The notes: generated by a model from the letters alone, not told the origin. Counted from the stretch's first letter, positions 43,060-51,350 are shown. The stretch: DNA of 64,000 nt from an uncultured Lachnospiraceae bacterium (GCA_934394565.1 CAKRQV010000014.1:21672-85671), one strand, 5' to 3'. Translations and numbers: made by a program.

Positions 43060-44016
43060 ATGAGCATAGTAGAAACATTACAGAAAAAAGTACTGCAGGG
43101 AGAGCTGCTGACAAAGGAAGAGGCCATGGGGCTTTCAGAGCAGCCGCTGGAAGAACTGTGTGTGGCGGCGGATGAGATCCGAAAAAAGGTTGGTGGGGAC
43201 GATTTTGATCTCTGTGCTGTGGTCAGTGTCAAAGGTGGGCAGTGTTCCGAAAACTGCCGGTTTTGTGCCCAGTCGACATGTGCGACGGTTCCGGTGGAGC
43301 ATCATGCGATGATGGAGCCGGAAGCTCTGATTGAGCATGCCAAACAGAGCAGCAAAAAGGGCATTCGCCATTACTGTCTGGTATCCAATGGAAAACGTGT
43401 CAGTGACCGTGATATCGACAAAATATACGACGGAATCAGGGCTGTCAGCGATGAGCAGCAGCTGACTGTCTGTACCTCGTTTGGACTGTTGCAGGAACAT
43501 CAGCTTCGCAGACTGAAAGAAGCCGGAGTGAAGCGGATCCATAATAATCTGGAAACATCCCGGAGATATTTTCCTACATTGTGTACCAGCCATACTTACG
43601 ATGAAAAGATCGCAACGATCCGGGCAGCCCGCAAGGTGGGACTGGAAGTCTGCAGCGGCGGTATTTTCGGTGTCGGGGAAACGATGGAAGACCGCATCGA
43701 CATGGCGCTTACGTTACGGGAACTGGATGTACAGTCTGTACCCATCAATATGCTTGATCCCGTACCGGGAACACCGACAGGTGATTATCCGGTGTTGACA
43801 AAGGATGAGGTACGGCGGATCGTGGCACTGTATCGTTTTATATTGCCAAAACAGTATATCCGTCTGGCAGCCGGGAGAGATTATCTCGTGGACAGCGGAT
43901 TTTCCTGCTTCGCATCGGGAGCAAACGCCGCAATTACAGGGGATATGCTGACAGTCAAGGGAATTTCTGTGGAGGAAGATGTCCAGAAAATTCATGAGAT
44001 GGGATATGTATTTTAG
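43060..44016 (+). CDS. bioB: biotin synthase
   Basis: Radical SAM enzyme that inserts sulfur into dethiobiotin. It has 318 residues. The SAM cluster motif CSENCRFCAQS lies at about 66-76, followed by CLVSNGKRVSDRD, NLETSRRYFPTLCTSHTYDE, EVCSGGIFGVGE and IRLAAGRDY. The Cys in EVCSGG and the Arg in LAAGRD, ligands of the auxiliary cluster in E. coli BioB, are present. Anaerobes of this group are reported to have a BioB whose auxiliary cluster differs from the classical [2Fe-2S]; sequence alone does not settle that here. No bioA, bioD, bioF or bioW is linked, so it may convert imported dethiobiotin. Confidence 0.93.
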   Translation: MSIVETLQKKVLQGELLTKEEAMGLSEQPLEELCVAADEIRKKVGGDDFDLCAVVSVKGGQCSENCRFCAQSTCATVPVEHHAMMEPEALIEHAKQSSKKGIRHYCLVSNGKRVSDRDIDKIYDGIRAVSDEQQLTVCTSFGLLQEHQLRRLKEAGVKRIHNNLETSRRYFPTLCTSHTYDEKIATIRAARKVGLEVCSGGIFGVGETMEDRIDMALTLRELDVQSVPINMLDPVPGTPTGDYPVLTKDEVRRIVALYRFILPKQYIRLAAGRDYLVDSGFSCFASGANAAITGDMLTVKGISVEEDVQKIHEMGYVF

Positions 44017-44111
44017 ATTATCTCGATGGTAATATTTGAAAAGTTGGAATTATCTGACTGGTTAGCAGCCGACAACTGATTATACAGTGCAAACTGCAGG
44101 AAGGAACAGAT

Positions 44112-44378
44112 ATGGACAAAACAAAGGCGCTGTATCAGGCGTTACTCGAAAAAGGCTATCCCGATGATTTCTGCAGGGAGATTGCATATAAACATATGAA
44201 TACAGATTACACATCCACACGGATGCTGGGATATCTGTATCGGGTAAGCGAGCCAAGGATAGAAGATGTGGTGGATGAGATGTTGGCAATCTTAAGTGAC
44301 AGACAGGCCATCATCCAGAAGAAAGAGTTGGAACATGCGCAGGCTGTGATGAATGATGTATACAGAAATGGTCTGTAA
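44112..44378 (+). CDS. small conserved helical protein of unknown function
   Basis: An 88-residue soluble, mostly helical protein starting MDKTKALYQALLEKGYPDDF, with CREIAYKHMNTDYTSTRMLG and a central RVSEPRIEDVVDEMLAILSD. AAGGAACAG lies upstream of the ATG as a weak ribosome site. I do not recognise a named family, though the composition and length suit a conserved clostridial hypothetical. The neighbours are bioB upstream and the DUF1653 gene downstream, 63 bp away, probably co-transcribed. No function is proposed. Confidence 0.65.
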   Translation: MDKTKALYQALLEKGYPDDFCREIAYKHMNTDYTSTRMLGYLYRVSEPRIEDVVDEMLAILSDRQAIIQKKELEHAQAVMNDVYRNGL

Positions 44379-44441
44379 AATTTTGCAGTAAATTTTACCG
44401 AGAAAGAGCAGGGGTAAAATAGGAAACGAAGGGAAAAGAGA

Positions 44442-44894
44442 ATGGGAAAAATTCGCATTATAAAGAAGAATGATGAATATTCGCCGGAGTACGAAATAGG
44501 AGATGTCCTGGAGATTACAGGTACATGGTACGGTGGAGTACATATCACCGGAAAATCCGGTGTACCGGTGTCGCTGGACAAAGAAGAATATGTGATGCTG
44601 GATACGGAGCCGGAGGAAAAGAAAGACATTGTTCCGGAAAGAGATATTGCTGTTGGGGATATTGTGCAGCATTTTAAAAGAGAATGGGTATCCGTCGATA
44701 CATCCGAATATCTATATAAAGTACTGGCCTTTGCAACACATACAGAAACCGGGGAACAGCTGGTTATTTATCAGGGCCTGTACAAGCCTTTTAAAATCTG
44801 CGCCAGACCGTATGCCATGTTTATGAGCGAAGTAGATCGGGTAAAGTATCCGGAGATTCAGCAGAAGTACAGATTTGAGAAAGTGAGGCTGTGA
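44442..44894 (+). CDS. DUF1653 domain protein
   Basis: A 150-residue protein. The C-terminal 75 residues match DUF1653: VGDIVQHFKREWV, then YKVLAFATHTETGEQLVIYQ, LYKPFKICARPYAMF and SEVDRVKYPEIQQKYRFE. The N-terminal part (residues 5-50) has a small beta barrel-like pattern with EIGDVLEITGTWYGGVHITG. DUF1653 proteins are small, cytosolic and of unknown activity. The stop at 44892-44894 lies at the edge of a DUF234 remnant read on the other strand. Confidence 0.85.
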   Translation: MGKIRIIKKNDEYSPEYEIGDVLEITGTWYGGVHITGKSGVPVSLDKEEYVMLDTEPEEKKDIVPERDIAVGDIVQHFKREWVSVDTSEYLYKVLAFATHTETGEQLVIYQGLYKPFKICARPYAMFMSEVDRVKYPEIQQKYRFEKVRL

Positions 44895-45114
44895 TAGCGT
44901 ATAAAGAAGGTATGGGGCCTTTCCTGAATTTCGCTTCATAAAAGATATATCCGTTATCGTCCTGGGTAACGATATCAAATTCACCTTTTTACCGTTCGGC
45001 GGGATCATCATAATAGTATGTTCCGATTTTCCCAAAAATTTTATCCAGTAATCCGTTTTGATTTTCACGAATCAGATATTGTTCGCATACGTTTTTAAAA
45101 CTTTTGGCACATGT
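44895..45114 (-). pseudogene. C-terminal remnant of a DUF234-type AAA+ ATPase / nuclease
   Basis: Read on the minus strand from 45114: CAKSFKNVCEQYLIRENQNG, then LLDKIFGKIGTYYYDDPAER, an in-frame stop (TAA), then KGEFDIVTQDDNGYIFYEAK and FRKGPI. This matches the C-terminal region of bacterial DUF234 ATPases, whose PD-(D/E)XK-like end carries E-x-D-I-x and E-x-K. The piece is cut on both sides, lacks the ATPase domain and has an internal stop, so it is non-functional debris. Confidence 0.7.
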
Positions 45115-45138
45115 TTAATGTGAAAATGTCAAAATAAT

Positions 45139-45167
45139 TCGGTCGCAACCGAGTCAACTGCGACCGA
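45139..45167. repeat. short inverted repeat
   Basis: TCGGTCGCA (45139-45147) and TGCGACCGA (45159-45167), perfect 9-bp arms around an 11-nt loop that itself contains ACCGAGTC. Not followed by a T-run. It lies between the DUF234 remnant and the dehydratase promoter. Confidence 0.55.
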
Positions 45168-45202
45168 GTTTACGAAAGTGAAAAAAGTAGAAAAAGGATA
45201 TA

Positions 45203-45230
45203 TTTACTTTTTCAGCAAAATCATTATAAT
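45203..45230 (+). promoter_or_regulatory. promoter of the dehydratase pair
   Basis: TTTACT (45203-45208), 16-bp spacer, TATAAT (45225-45230). Transcription would start near 45237, which excludes the ATG at 45236 and favours translation from 45287. Confidence 0.6.
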
Positions 45231-45286
45231 AAGTTATGTTTGTAAAAGACGATACAGTAAAAAACGATACAGAAAGAATGATACAC

Positions 45287-46567
45287 ATGGATATTATCGA
45301 TACATTTGGAAAAATGGTGGGAAACAAAGCCCAGAATGACCCGGAAAAGGCCAGACGGATTCTGCTGGCGGGGTACAGGCTGCAGGAGAAACGCCTGTTG
45401 CTTTTCCCGGACAAGGAATTGCCTTCGTCCGGACAGTATGTGGCGAGAGTCGTTATGAAAAATATTATCAAGGCGCTGGCAAAGCCTGAGCAGGCGGCGA
45501 TGGTCAGCATTTTCGTACCGGGAGAACTTCTGACAGCGGCAGGTCTGACACCGTATTCGGTGGAAGCCCTGTCTTGTTTTATGGCCGGAACCAGATGTGA
45601 ACAGGCATTTTTGCGGATGACGGAGGAGGAAGGTTTTCCGGAAACCATGTGCTCTTACCATCGGGTATTTTTAGGTGCGGCTCTGTCCGGCCTGTTGCCG
45701 AACCCGAGGTGCATGGTCTACACCAATCTGGCCTGTGATGGAAATATGATGACATTTCCATATCTGAAACAGAAACAGCAGCTGCCGGGCTTTTATATTG
45801 ATGTGCCTTATGAAAAGAATCAGGAAGCCGTACAGTATGTGGCAGACCAGCTGCGCAAACTGAAGGGATTTCTGGAAGATGTGACTGGAAGACAGATTTC
45901 CGAAGAAGCCGTGGCAAAGTCCGTGGCTAACAGTAAAAAGGCGGCGGAAAATTACAGACAGCAGTTACTTCTGCGAAAGGATCACGATCCGGTGACGTCA
46001 CTGACAAACGAATTGTATGCGATCTTTATGTGCCATCTGCTGTCTGGGTCGGAAGCTTCTGTCAGATATACAGAAATGCTGCTGGACGACGTGAAAAAAT
46101 CTCCTAAAGGAGACGGCCTGCATGTTCTGTGGATGCACATTATGCCTTTCTTACAGGAACCGGTGAAAGAAGTTTTCAATTACAGTCAGAAGATGCATAT
46201 TTCTGCCTGTGACTTTGTTGCCGATGGATTCCAGATGATGCATGCCGAAGACCCTTATGAAGCACTGGCAGGAAAGATGGTCAACTGCATCTACAACGGC
46301 AGCGTAAAACAGCGGATACAGCTGGCAAAGGATCTGGCGAAAATAACAGAGGCTGACGGTGGTATTCTGTTTGCCCACTGGGGCTGTAAAAATACACTTG
46401 GCGCTTCCAGTTTGATCAAGAGTTCGCTGGAGGATGCCGGTCTGCCGACGATGATACTGGACGGCGACGGCTGCAATCCGGCCAATACCAGTGACGGTCA
46501 GGTATCCACAAGACTGCAGGCCTTTGTCGAAATGCTACAGGAAGGGAAGGAGGAAAAGCGTGCATGA
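45287..46567 (+). CDS. 2-hydroxyacyl-CoA dehydratase (HgdB/BcrB/DCCP) family protein
   Basis: A start at 45287 is chosen from promoter position; in-frame ATGs at 45236 and 45278 exist. The 426-residue protein matches the Fe-S subunit family that includes 2-hydroxyglutaryl-CoA dehydratase, benzoyl-CoA reductase and the double-cubane proteins: PGELLTAAGLTPYSVEALSC, then TMCSYHRVFLGAALSG, LACDGN, FAHWGCKNTLGASSLIKSSL and LDGDGCNPANTSDGQ. Several of these cysteines would hold an [4Fe-4S] or larger cluster reduced by the activase encoded next. There is no CoA-transferase, second dehydratase subunit or acyl-CoA dehydrogenase nearby, so the substrate may not be an acyl-CoA. Overlaps the next gene by 4 bp. 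Confidence 0.82.
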   Translation: MDIIDTFGKMVGNKAQNDPEKARRILLAGYRLQEKRLLLFPDKELPSSGQYVARVVMKNIIKALAKPEQAAMVSIFVPGELLTAAGLTPYSVEALSCFMAGTRCEQAFLRMTEEEGFPETMCSYHRVFLGAALSGLLPNPRCMVYTNLACDGNMMTFPYLKQKQQLPGFYIDVPYEKNQEAVQYVADQLRKLKGFLEDVTGRQISEEAVAKSVANSKKAAENYRQQLLLRKDHDPVTSLTNELYAIFMCHLLSGSEASVRYTEMLLDDVKKSPKGDGLHVLWMHIMPFLQEPVKEVFNYSQKMHISACDFVADGFQMMHAEDPYEALAGKMVNCIYNGSVKQRIQLAKDLAKITEADGGILFAHWGCKNTLGASSLIKSSLEDAGLPTMILDGDGCNPANTSDGQVSTRLQAFVEMLQEGKEEKRA

Positions 46568-48255
46568 TACAGTATGTCTGTAAATATACGCCGACAGAAT
46601 TGTTCCGGGGATTTGGCGAAACATGTGCCGTCCTCGAAGAAATGCCGGAAAATTTTGAACTGTCAGATCAGGTTGCCCATGCGAATCTGTGTGGCTTTGG
46701 CAAGTCGGTGATCCAGGCTGTTCTGGAAGATAAAGTGGATGAGCTGGTTCTGGTCAATTGCTGTGACTCCATGCGCCGGGTGTACGATATCGTGGAAAGC
46801 ACAGGAAAGTGTAAGTTCCTGTATATACTGGATCTGCCACACGAGGACAATGCGTGTGAAAAAATGAAGTTTGCCGGGACAATCCGCCGACTGAGAGATA
46901 CCTATGCGGCATATTCCGGCAAAACGTTTGACAGAAGCTTATTTTTACATGCCTTTGCAGGTAACAGCGATGCAAAACAGCCCTATATCGGCGTGTTAGG
47001 TGTGCGTGTCAGTGGTGTGATGGAAACGATGATCCGTGATAATGTGCAGATGGATGTGGAAAATCTGACCTGCACCGGCGGCCGTAAGCTGGCGGTTTTA
47101 CCGGAAGAAATGCGGGATATGGATGAGAATGCCATGTTTTTGGCATACGCTGATGCACTTTTGGGGCAGATGCCGTGTTTTCGTATGAACAACAGTACCA
47201 GAAGAAATCAGCTGTATCTGGATCCATATCTGAAAGGGATTATTTACCATACGATCAAATTCTGTGAGTATTATGGCTTTGAGTATGCCAGTATAAAGAA
47301 GAATATCAATGTTCCTCTTCTGAAGATCGAAACGGATTTTACGAGCCAGAGTGCCGGACAGCTGCTGACCCGGATTCAGGCATTTTCAGAAACAGTGGAG
47401 GGTTCGGATGATATGGATGTGGCAAAGGGCATCAGTGAGGAGGCAAGAAAAAAGATGGCAGCAGGTGTATATTATGTAGCCGGAATCGACAGCGGTTCCA
47501 CCAGTACGGATGTTGTGATTCTGGATCAGGATGGTAAGATCAAGTCTACGATGATCATTCCGACCGGTGGTGGGGCGATGATGAGTGCGGAGAAAAGTCT
47601 GGAGCAGGCGATTGAAAAAGCCGGGATTAACAAAGAAGATATCGTGCGTATCGTGACGACCGGTTATGGCCGAGCCTATATTGACAGCGGCGATGACAGT
47701 ATTACAGAGATCACCTGTCATGCCAAAGGCGCACACTATCTGAATCCGAATGTCCGTACCGTGATCGATATCGGCGGGCAGGATATCAAGGCCATCAGCA
47801 TTGATGAAAACGGCGCAGTGAAAAATTTCCTGATGAACGATAAATGTGCGGCAGGAACCGGTCGCTTCCTTGAAATGATGGCAAGAACTCTGGGACTTTC
47901 TCTCGAAGACATGAGCACAAAAGGTCTGGACTGGAAAGAAAATATCGTGATCTCCAGCATGTGTACCGTGTTTGCTGAGTCGGAGGTTGTGTCGCTGGTG
48001 GCACAGAACAAGGAGGTGGCAGATATCATCCATGGTCTGAATGTGTCCGTAGCCTCCAAAGTCGGCGCACTGGCTGCCCGTCTGGGGAAGAAAAATCCGG
48101 GAGAATACATGATGACCGGCGGTGTCGCAAAAAATCCGGGTATTGTCAAGGCGCTGGAAGAAAAGCTGGAGGCGAAGCTGTATATTTGTGATGAAGCACA
48201 GCTATGCGGCGCACTGGGAGCAGCGTTGTTTGCGTATGAGAAGTGTAAGGCGTGA
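46564..48255 (+). CDS. dehydratase-like domain fused to ATP-dependent activase (HgdC/BadF type)
   Basis: A 563-residue fusion. The N-terminal half (to about 290) resembles a dehydratase Fe-S subunit: HANLCGFGKSV, LVNCCDSMRRVYDIVE and FLYILDLPHED. The C-terminal half is an ASKHA ATPase activase: YVAGIDSGSTSTDVVILDQD, then GYGRAYID, TVIDIGGQDIKAIS, the cluster cysteine in NDKCAAGTGRFLEMM, a second in SSMCTVFAESE, and MTGGVAKNPG. The two cysteines bridge a [4Fe-4S] cluster between two activase protomers. With the upstream gene this makes a self-contained electron-injection pair. It resembles double-cubane-cluster protein plus reductase systems more than a fermentation pathway, but this is inference. 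Confidence 0.85.
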   Translation: MIQYVCKYTPTELFRGFGETCAVLEEMPENFELSDQVAHANLCGFGKSVIQAVLEDKVDELVLVNCCDSMRRVYDIVESTGKCKFLYILDLPHEDNACEKMKFAGTIRRLRDTYAAYSGKTFDRSLFLHAFAGNSDAKQPYIGVLGVRVSGVMETMIRDNVQMDVENLTCTGGRKLAVLPEEMRDMDENAMFLAYADALLGQMPCFRMNNSTRRNQLYLDPYLKGIIYHTIKFCEYYGFEYASIKKNINVPLLKIETDFTSQSAGQLLTRIQAFSETVEGSDDMDVAKGISEEARKKMAAGVYYVAGIDSGSTSTDVVILDQDGKIKSTMIIPTGGGAMMSAEKSLEQAIEKAGINKEDIVRIVTTGYGRAYIDSGDDSITEITCHAKGAHYLNPNVRTVIDIGGQDIKAISIDENGAVKNFLMNDKCAAGTGRFLEMMARTLGLSLEDMSTKGLDWKENIVISSMCTVFAESEVVSLVAQNKEVADIIHGLNVSVASKVGALAARLGKKNPGEYMMTGGVAKNPGIVKALEEKLEAKLYICDEAQLCGALGAALFAYEKCKA

Positions 48256-48302
48256 GAAAAATTTGATTTTTATAATAGAAAGTCAATATGAAGCGATAAA
48301 AA

Positions 48303-48352
48303 CAGTCAGGATTTGGAATGCAAGAAACATTCAGAATCCTGATTGTTTTATT
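48303..48352 (+). terminator. terminator after the activase fusion
   Basis: CAGTCAGGATTTGGAATG and CATTCAGAATCCTGATTG form a stem of about 16 pairs with a 7-nt loop, followed by TTTTATTTAT. Confidence 0.8.
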
Positions 48353-48381
48353 TATGTAAGCAACTTAATCGGGTAACTTTA

Positions 48382-48429
48382 TTGACAAAATATTTTTGTA
48401 TGATAAAATGCAACTATATAATAGTTGCA
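48382..48429 (+). promoter_or_regulatory. hicB promoter with autoregulatory palindrome
   Basis: TTGACA (48382-48387), 16-bp spacer, TAAAAT (48404-48409). The perfect palindrome TGCAACTAT-ATA-ATAGTTGCA (48409-48429) covers the start site and is a likely operator for the HicB RHH domain. The following 50 bp contain a possible remnant peptide (DLADRLEKMGEL) out of frame with its ATG. Confidence 0.7.
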
Positions 48430-48487
48430 TAGAGGTGCTATGAGTAAAAGATCTGGCTGACAGACTGGAAAAAATGGGGGAATTATA

Positions 48488-48844
48488 ATGGGAAATATTA
48501 TGGAATATAAAGGATATCATACGAGAATTGAATTTGCTACGGAATCTATGACATTGCGGGGGAAAATCGAAGGTATCAATGATTATATTGATTTTGAAGC
48601 AAGTAATGTAGCAAAAATCGAGAAAGAATTTCATTCTGCCGTAGACGATTACCTTCAGTTTTGCAAGGAAGTAGGCAAAAAACCGGAGAAAGAATATAAA
48701 GGAACATTTAATGTACGCATTGCACCGGAACTTCACAGGAAAATAGCATTGTGTGCATTTAAAGAAGCATGCTCGCTTAATGCGGAAGTTGAAAAGGCGA
48801 TCCGCTTGTTTGTGGATAATGAACAGATAAAAACACATATTTGA
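48488..48844 (+). CDS. HicB family antitoxin (no HicA found)
   Basis: A 118-residue two-domain HicB. The N-terminal half has the degenerate RNase-H-like fold (MEYKGYHTRIEFATESMTLR, then GINDYIDFEASNV). The C-terminal half is a ribbon-helix-helix, KGTFNVRIAPELHRKIALCA followed by SLNAEVEKAIRLFV. Such proteins neutralise the mRNA interferase HicA and repress their operon. No HicA-sized ORF is found on either side (43 bp to the nitroreductase), so it is an orphan or a domesticated repressor. GGGGGAATT lies upstream of the ATG. Confidence 0.83.
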   Translation: MGNIMEYKGYHTRIEFATESMTLRGKIEGINDYIDFEASNVAKIEKEFHSAVDDYLQFCKEVGKKPEKEYKGTFNVRIAPELHRKIALCAFKEACSLNAEVEKAIRLFVDNEQIKTHI

Positions 48845-48887
48845 AGGAGCAGAAGGGAAAATCTGAGGAAGAAAGCAGGAGTGAAAG

Positions 48888-49616
48888 ATGAATGAAGTGA
48901 TAGAAAGCCTGTACAGGCGAAAATCCGTAAGGGCCTATGAGGATAGAGAAATTCCGGAGGAAATGAAGCAGCTGATTCTGGAAGCAGCCATGCAGGCTCC
49001 CTCGGCGGGCTGTCAGCAGTTATACACGATCTTGGATATCACAGACCAGAAATTAAAAGAGGCTTTGGCAGAAACCTGTGACCATCAGCCATTTATCGCA
49101 AAGGCACCGATGGTTCTGGTATTCTGCGCAGATTGTAAAAAATGGTATGATGCCTATATCGAAGCCGGATGTGAGCCGAGAAAGCCGGGCGTGGGTGATC
49201 TGATGCTGGCAGTAACGGACACAGTCATTGCAGCACAGAATGCCGTGACGGCAGCAGAAAGCCTGGGAATTGGCTCCTGTTATATTGGTGACATCATGGA
49301 AAACTGTGAAGAACAGCGAAAGCTTTTACAGCTTCCGGACTATGTATTTCCTGCGGCAATGCTGGTCTTTGGCTGGCCGACGAAGCAGCAGAAAGAGCGT
49401 CAGAAACCTGAGCGGTGCGATCTAAAACACATTGTCCATGAAAATGCCTATCGAAGTATGGATGGCGAAGAACTGAGGGACATGTTTGCCCATGAATGTA
49501 AGAACCGTACTTACGAAGAGTGGTGCAGTGCGTTTTGCAAGCGCAAGTACAATTCGGACTTTTCAAGAGAAATGAGTCGGTCAGTAGAAAAATATCTGGA
49601 ACAGTTTGGAAGATAG
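48888..49616 (+). CDS. nitroreductase family protein
   Basis: A 242-residue FMN-dependent oxidoreductase. The N-terminus RRKSVRAYEDREIPEEMKQL and QAPSAGCQQLYTILDI match the FMN-phosphate-binding part, and AAQNAVTAAESLGIGSCYIG the dimer/FMN core; FPAAMLVFGWPT follows. A C-terminal extension of about 70 residues with CKNRTYEEWCSAFCKRKYNS (three Cys) is typical of clostridial members. It reduces nitro or quinone-type compounds with NAD(P)H; the natural substrate is unknown. 43 bp after hicB, so possibly in that operon. Confidence 0.88.
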   Translation: MNEVIESLYRRKSVRAYEDREIPEEMKQLILEAAMQAPSAGCQQLYTILDITDQKLKEALAETCDHQPFIAKAPMVLVFCADCKKWYDAYIEAGCEPRKPGVGDLMLAVTDTVIAAQNAVTAAESLGIGSCYIGDIMENCEEQRKLLQLPDYVFPAAMLVFGWPTKQQKERQKPERCDLKHIVHENAYRSMDGEELRDMFAHECKNRTYEEWCSAFCKRKYNSDFSREMSRSVEKYLEQFGR

Positions 49617-49708
49617 ATCCCCGTAAGTGTGCCATATAAAGTATTCGTAATATCCTTCAGAGTATGGTATACTGGTAAAACAACGAAGATAACAAGGAGA
49701 ATATACAT

Positions 49709-50569
49709 ATGAAAATTGCAGTACCTTACGAAAACGGTGAAATCTTCCAGCATTTTGGAAAAACAAAAACCTTTAAGGTATACGAAATCGAAGATGGCAG
49801 TGTCGCTTCCACAGAGCTTTTGGATGCGGCCGGAGAGGGACATGGCGCACTGGCAGGACAGCTTGCAAAGCTGGGCGTACAGACTGTGATCTGCGGAGGT
49901 ATCGGTGAAGGCGCTGAAAGTGCACTGACAGAAGCCGGTATTGAGATCTGTTCCGGTGCACAGGGGGATACCTATCAGGCAGTGGAGGCATATCTGAACG
50001 GAGAGCTGACCTCAGCGGGAGCAAACTGTGACCATCATCACGAGGAAGAACACGGTTGCGGGGGCTGTGGATCCGAGGACAGTTCCTGTGGCGGTTGCGG
50101 AGGAAGCTGTGGAGGCTGTGGTTCCCATCAGCCGTCCTTTGAAGGTCCGAATGTCGGCAAAGTCTGCCGTACCCATTACCGTGGTACATTTAACGATGGA
50201 ACCCAGTTTGATTCTTCCTATGACAGAGGTGAGCCGCTGGAATTTGTCTGTGGTGCAGGACAGATGATCCTCGGATTTGATAAAGCCGTGGCAACAATGG
50301 AAGTCGGTCAGAAGATCACGGTGCATCTGATGCCGGAAGAAGCCTACGGTGAGAGAAATCCGGACGAAGTCATTACACTGGAAATCGCAAATCTGCCGGG
50401 TTCAGAGGATCTTTCTCTGGGCCAGCGAGTATATCTGACTAATCAGTACGGTCAGCAGTTCCCGGTACTTGTCATTGCAAAGGATGAGAAGATGATCACC
50501 TTCGATGCCAACCATGAGATGGCAGGAAAAGAACTGAACTTTGAGATCGAGCTGGTTGAGGTGAAATAA
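49709..50569 (+). CDS. fusion: NifX/NifB-like domain + Cys/Gly/His-rich linker + SlyD-like FKBP isomerase
   Basis: A 286-residue fusion. Residues 1-105 match the dinitrogenase iron-molybdenum cofactor biosynthesis fold (MKIAVPYENGEIFQHFGKTK, VQTVICGGIGEGAESALTEA), which binds metal clusters. Residues 108-150 are a metal-binding linker with HHHEEEHGCGGCG and repeated CGGCGG. Residues 155-286 are an FKBP-type peptidyl-prolyl isomerase of the SlyD class: THYRGTFNDGTQFDSSYDRG, LGFDKAVATMEVGQK and FDANHEMAGKELNFEIELVE. SlyD proteins chaperone and deliver nickel. The fusion suggests a metallochaperone. AAGGAGA precedes the ATG. No nitrogenase genes are present. Confidence 0.88.
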   Translation: MKIAVPYENGEIFQHFGKTKTFKVYEIEDGSVASTELLDAAGEGHGALAGQLAKLGVQTVICGGIGEGAESALTEAGIEICSGAQGDTYQAVEAYLNGELTSAGANCDHHHEEEHGCGGCGSEDSSCGGCGGSCGGCGSHQPSFEGPNVGKVCRTHYRGTFNDGTQFDSSYDRGEPLEFVCGAGQMILGFDKAVATMEVGQKITVHLMPEEAYGERNPDEVITLEIANLPGSEDLSLGQRVYLTNQYGQQFPVLVIAKDEKMITFDANHEMAGKELNFEIELVEVK

Positions 50570-50678
50570 AGCCAGAATAGAAGAAAGTTAGGTTATTGTA
50601 GAAAAATAAAAAACGAGTATCATAAAAAATACAGTAGCCAGTACAAACTGTGAGATCTGGTTGAAAAGGAGGAGCAAA

Positions 50679-51203
50679 ATGAACGAGACCTTAAAAGTAA
50701 TGGAAAACAGAAGAAGCTGCAGAAATTTTGATCCTGAAAAAGCCGTATCTGAAGCTGATATTCAGGCAATCGTAAAAGCCGGAACATATGCAGCCAGCGG
50801 GATGGGCAAACAGAGCCCGATTATCCTTGCAGTAACAAACAAGGAACTGCGTGATAAAATCTCAGCAGAAAATGCAAAGATCATGGGCGTAGCGATCGAT
50901 CCGTTTTATGGCGCACCGGTCATTCTGATCGTTCTCGCTGACAAAAATGTTCCGACACATGTATATGATGGTTCCCTTGTAATGGGCAACCTCATGAATG
51001 CCGCAGAGAGTCTCGGCCTCGGCAGCATCTGGATCCACAGAGCAAAAGAAGAATTTGCATCTGATTTTGGAAAGAAAATTCTGGCAGATCTGGGCATTGA
51101 GGGCGAGTATGAAGGTATTGGCCACTGTGCGATCGGTTATGCTGCAGCACCGGCCAAGGAAGCGGCACCGAGAAAAGAAAATTATGTGTATTACGTGAAA
51201 TAG
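50679..51203 (+). CDS. small nitroreductase family protein
   Basis: The ATG at 50679 with AAAAGGAGGA is chosen. The 174-residue FMN protein begins ETLKVMENRRSCRNFDPEKA, with AGTYAASGMGKQSPIILAVT and NLMNAAESLGLGSIWIHRAK, and a C-terminal GHCAIGYAAAPAKEAAPRKE. It is shorter than the other nitroreductase here and close to the clostridial type often seen near redox and stress genes. It is separated from the NifX-FKBP gene by 109 bp. Followed by a clear terminator. Substrate unknown. Confidence 0.88.
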   Translation: MNETLKVMENRRSCRNFDPEKAVSEADIQAIVKAGTYAASGMGKQSPIILAVTNKELRDKISAENAKIMGVAIDPFYGAPVILIVLADKNVPTHVYDGSLVMGNLMNAAESLGLGSIWIHRAKEEFASDFGKKILADLGIEGEYEGIGHCAIGYAAAPAKEAAPRKENYVYYVK

Positions 51204-51276
51204 AATGCACAGGAAAGATAACTGATGATGCAATAAAGGTCAGTTATGTTTAGAAAAAGACAGATATCAGGAAAAA

Positions 51277-51316
51277 AAGGCATCTCTGGAGAAGAATATC
51301 AGGAGATGCCTTTTAT
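51277..51316 (+). terminator. Rho-independent terminator
   Basis: AAAGGCATCTC and GAGATGCCTTT form a perfect 11-bp stem with a 15-nt loop and a T-run within TTTTATAA. Confidence 0.8.
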
Positions 51317-51350
51317 AAGGTAGATAGAGAAAAATCAAGAAAGGACAATC

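Noticed and set aside
49709..50569. Nitrogen fixation cluster suggested by the NifX-like domain
   Set aside because: No nifHDK or other nif genes are nearby, and the domain is fused to an FKBP; such domains are widespread in non-diazotrophs.
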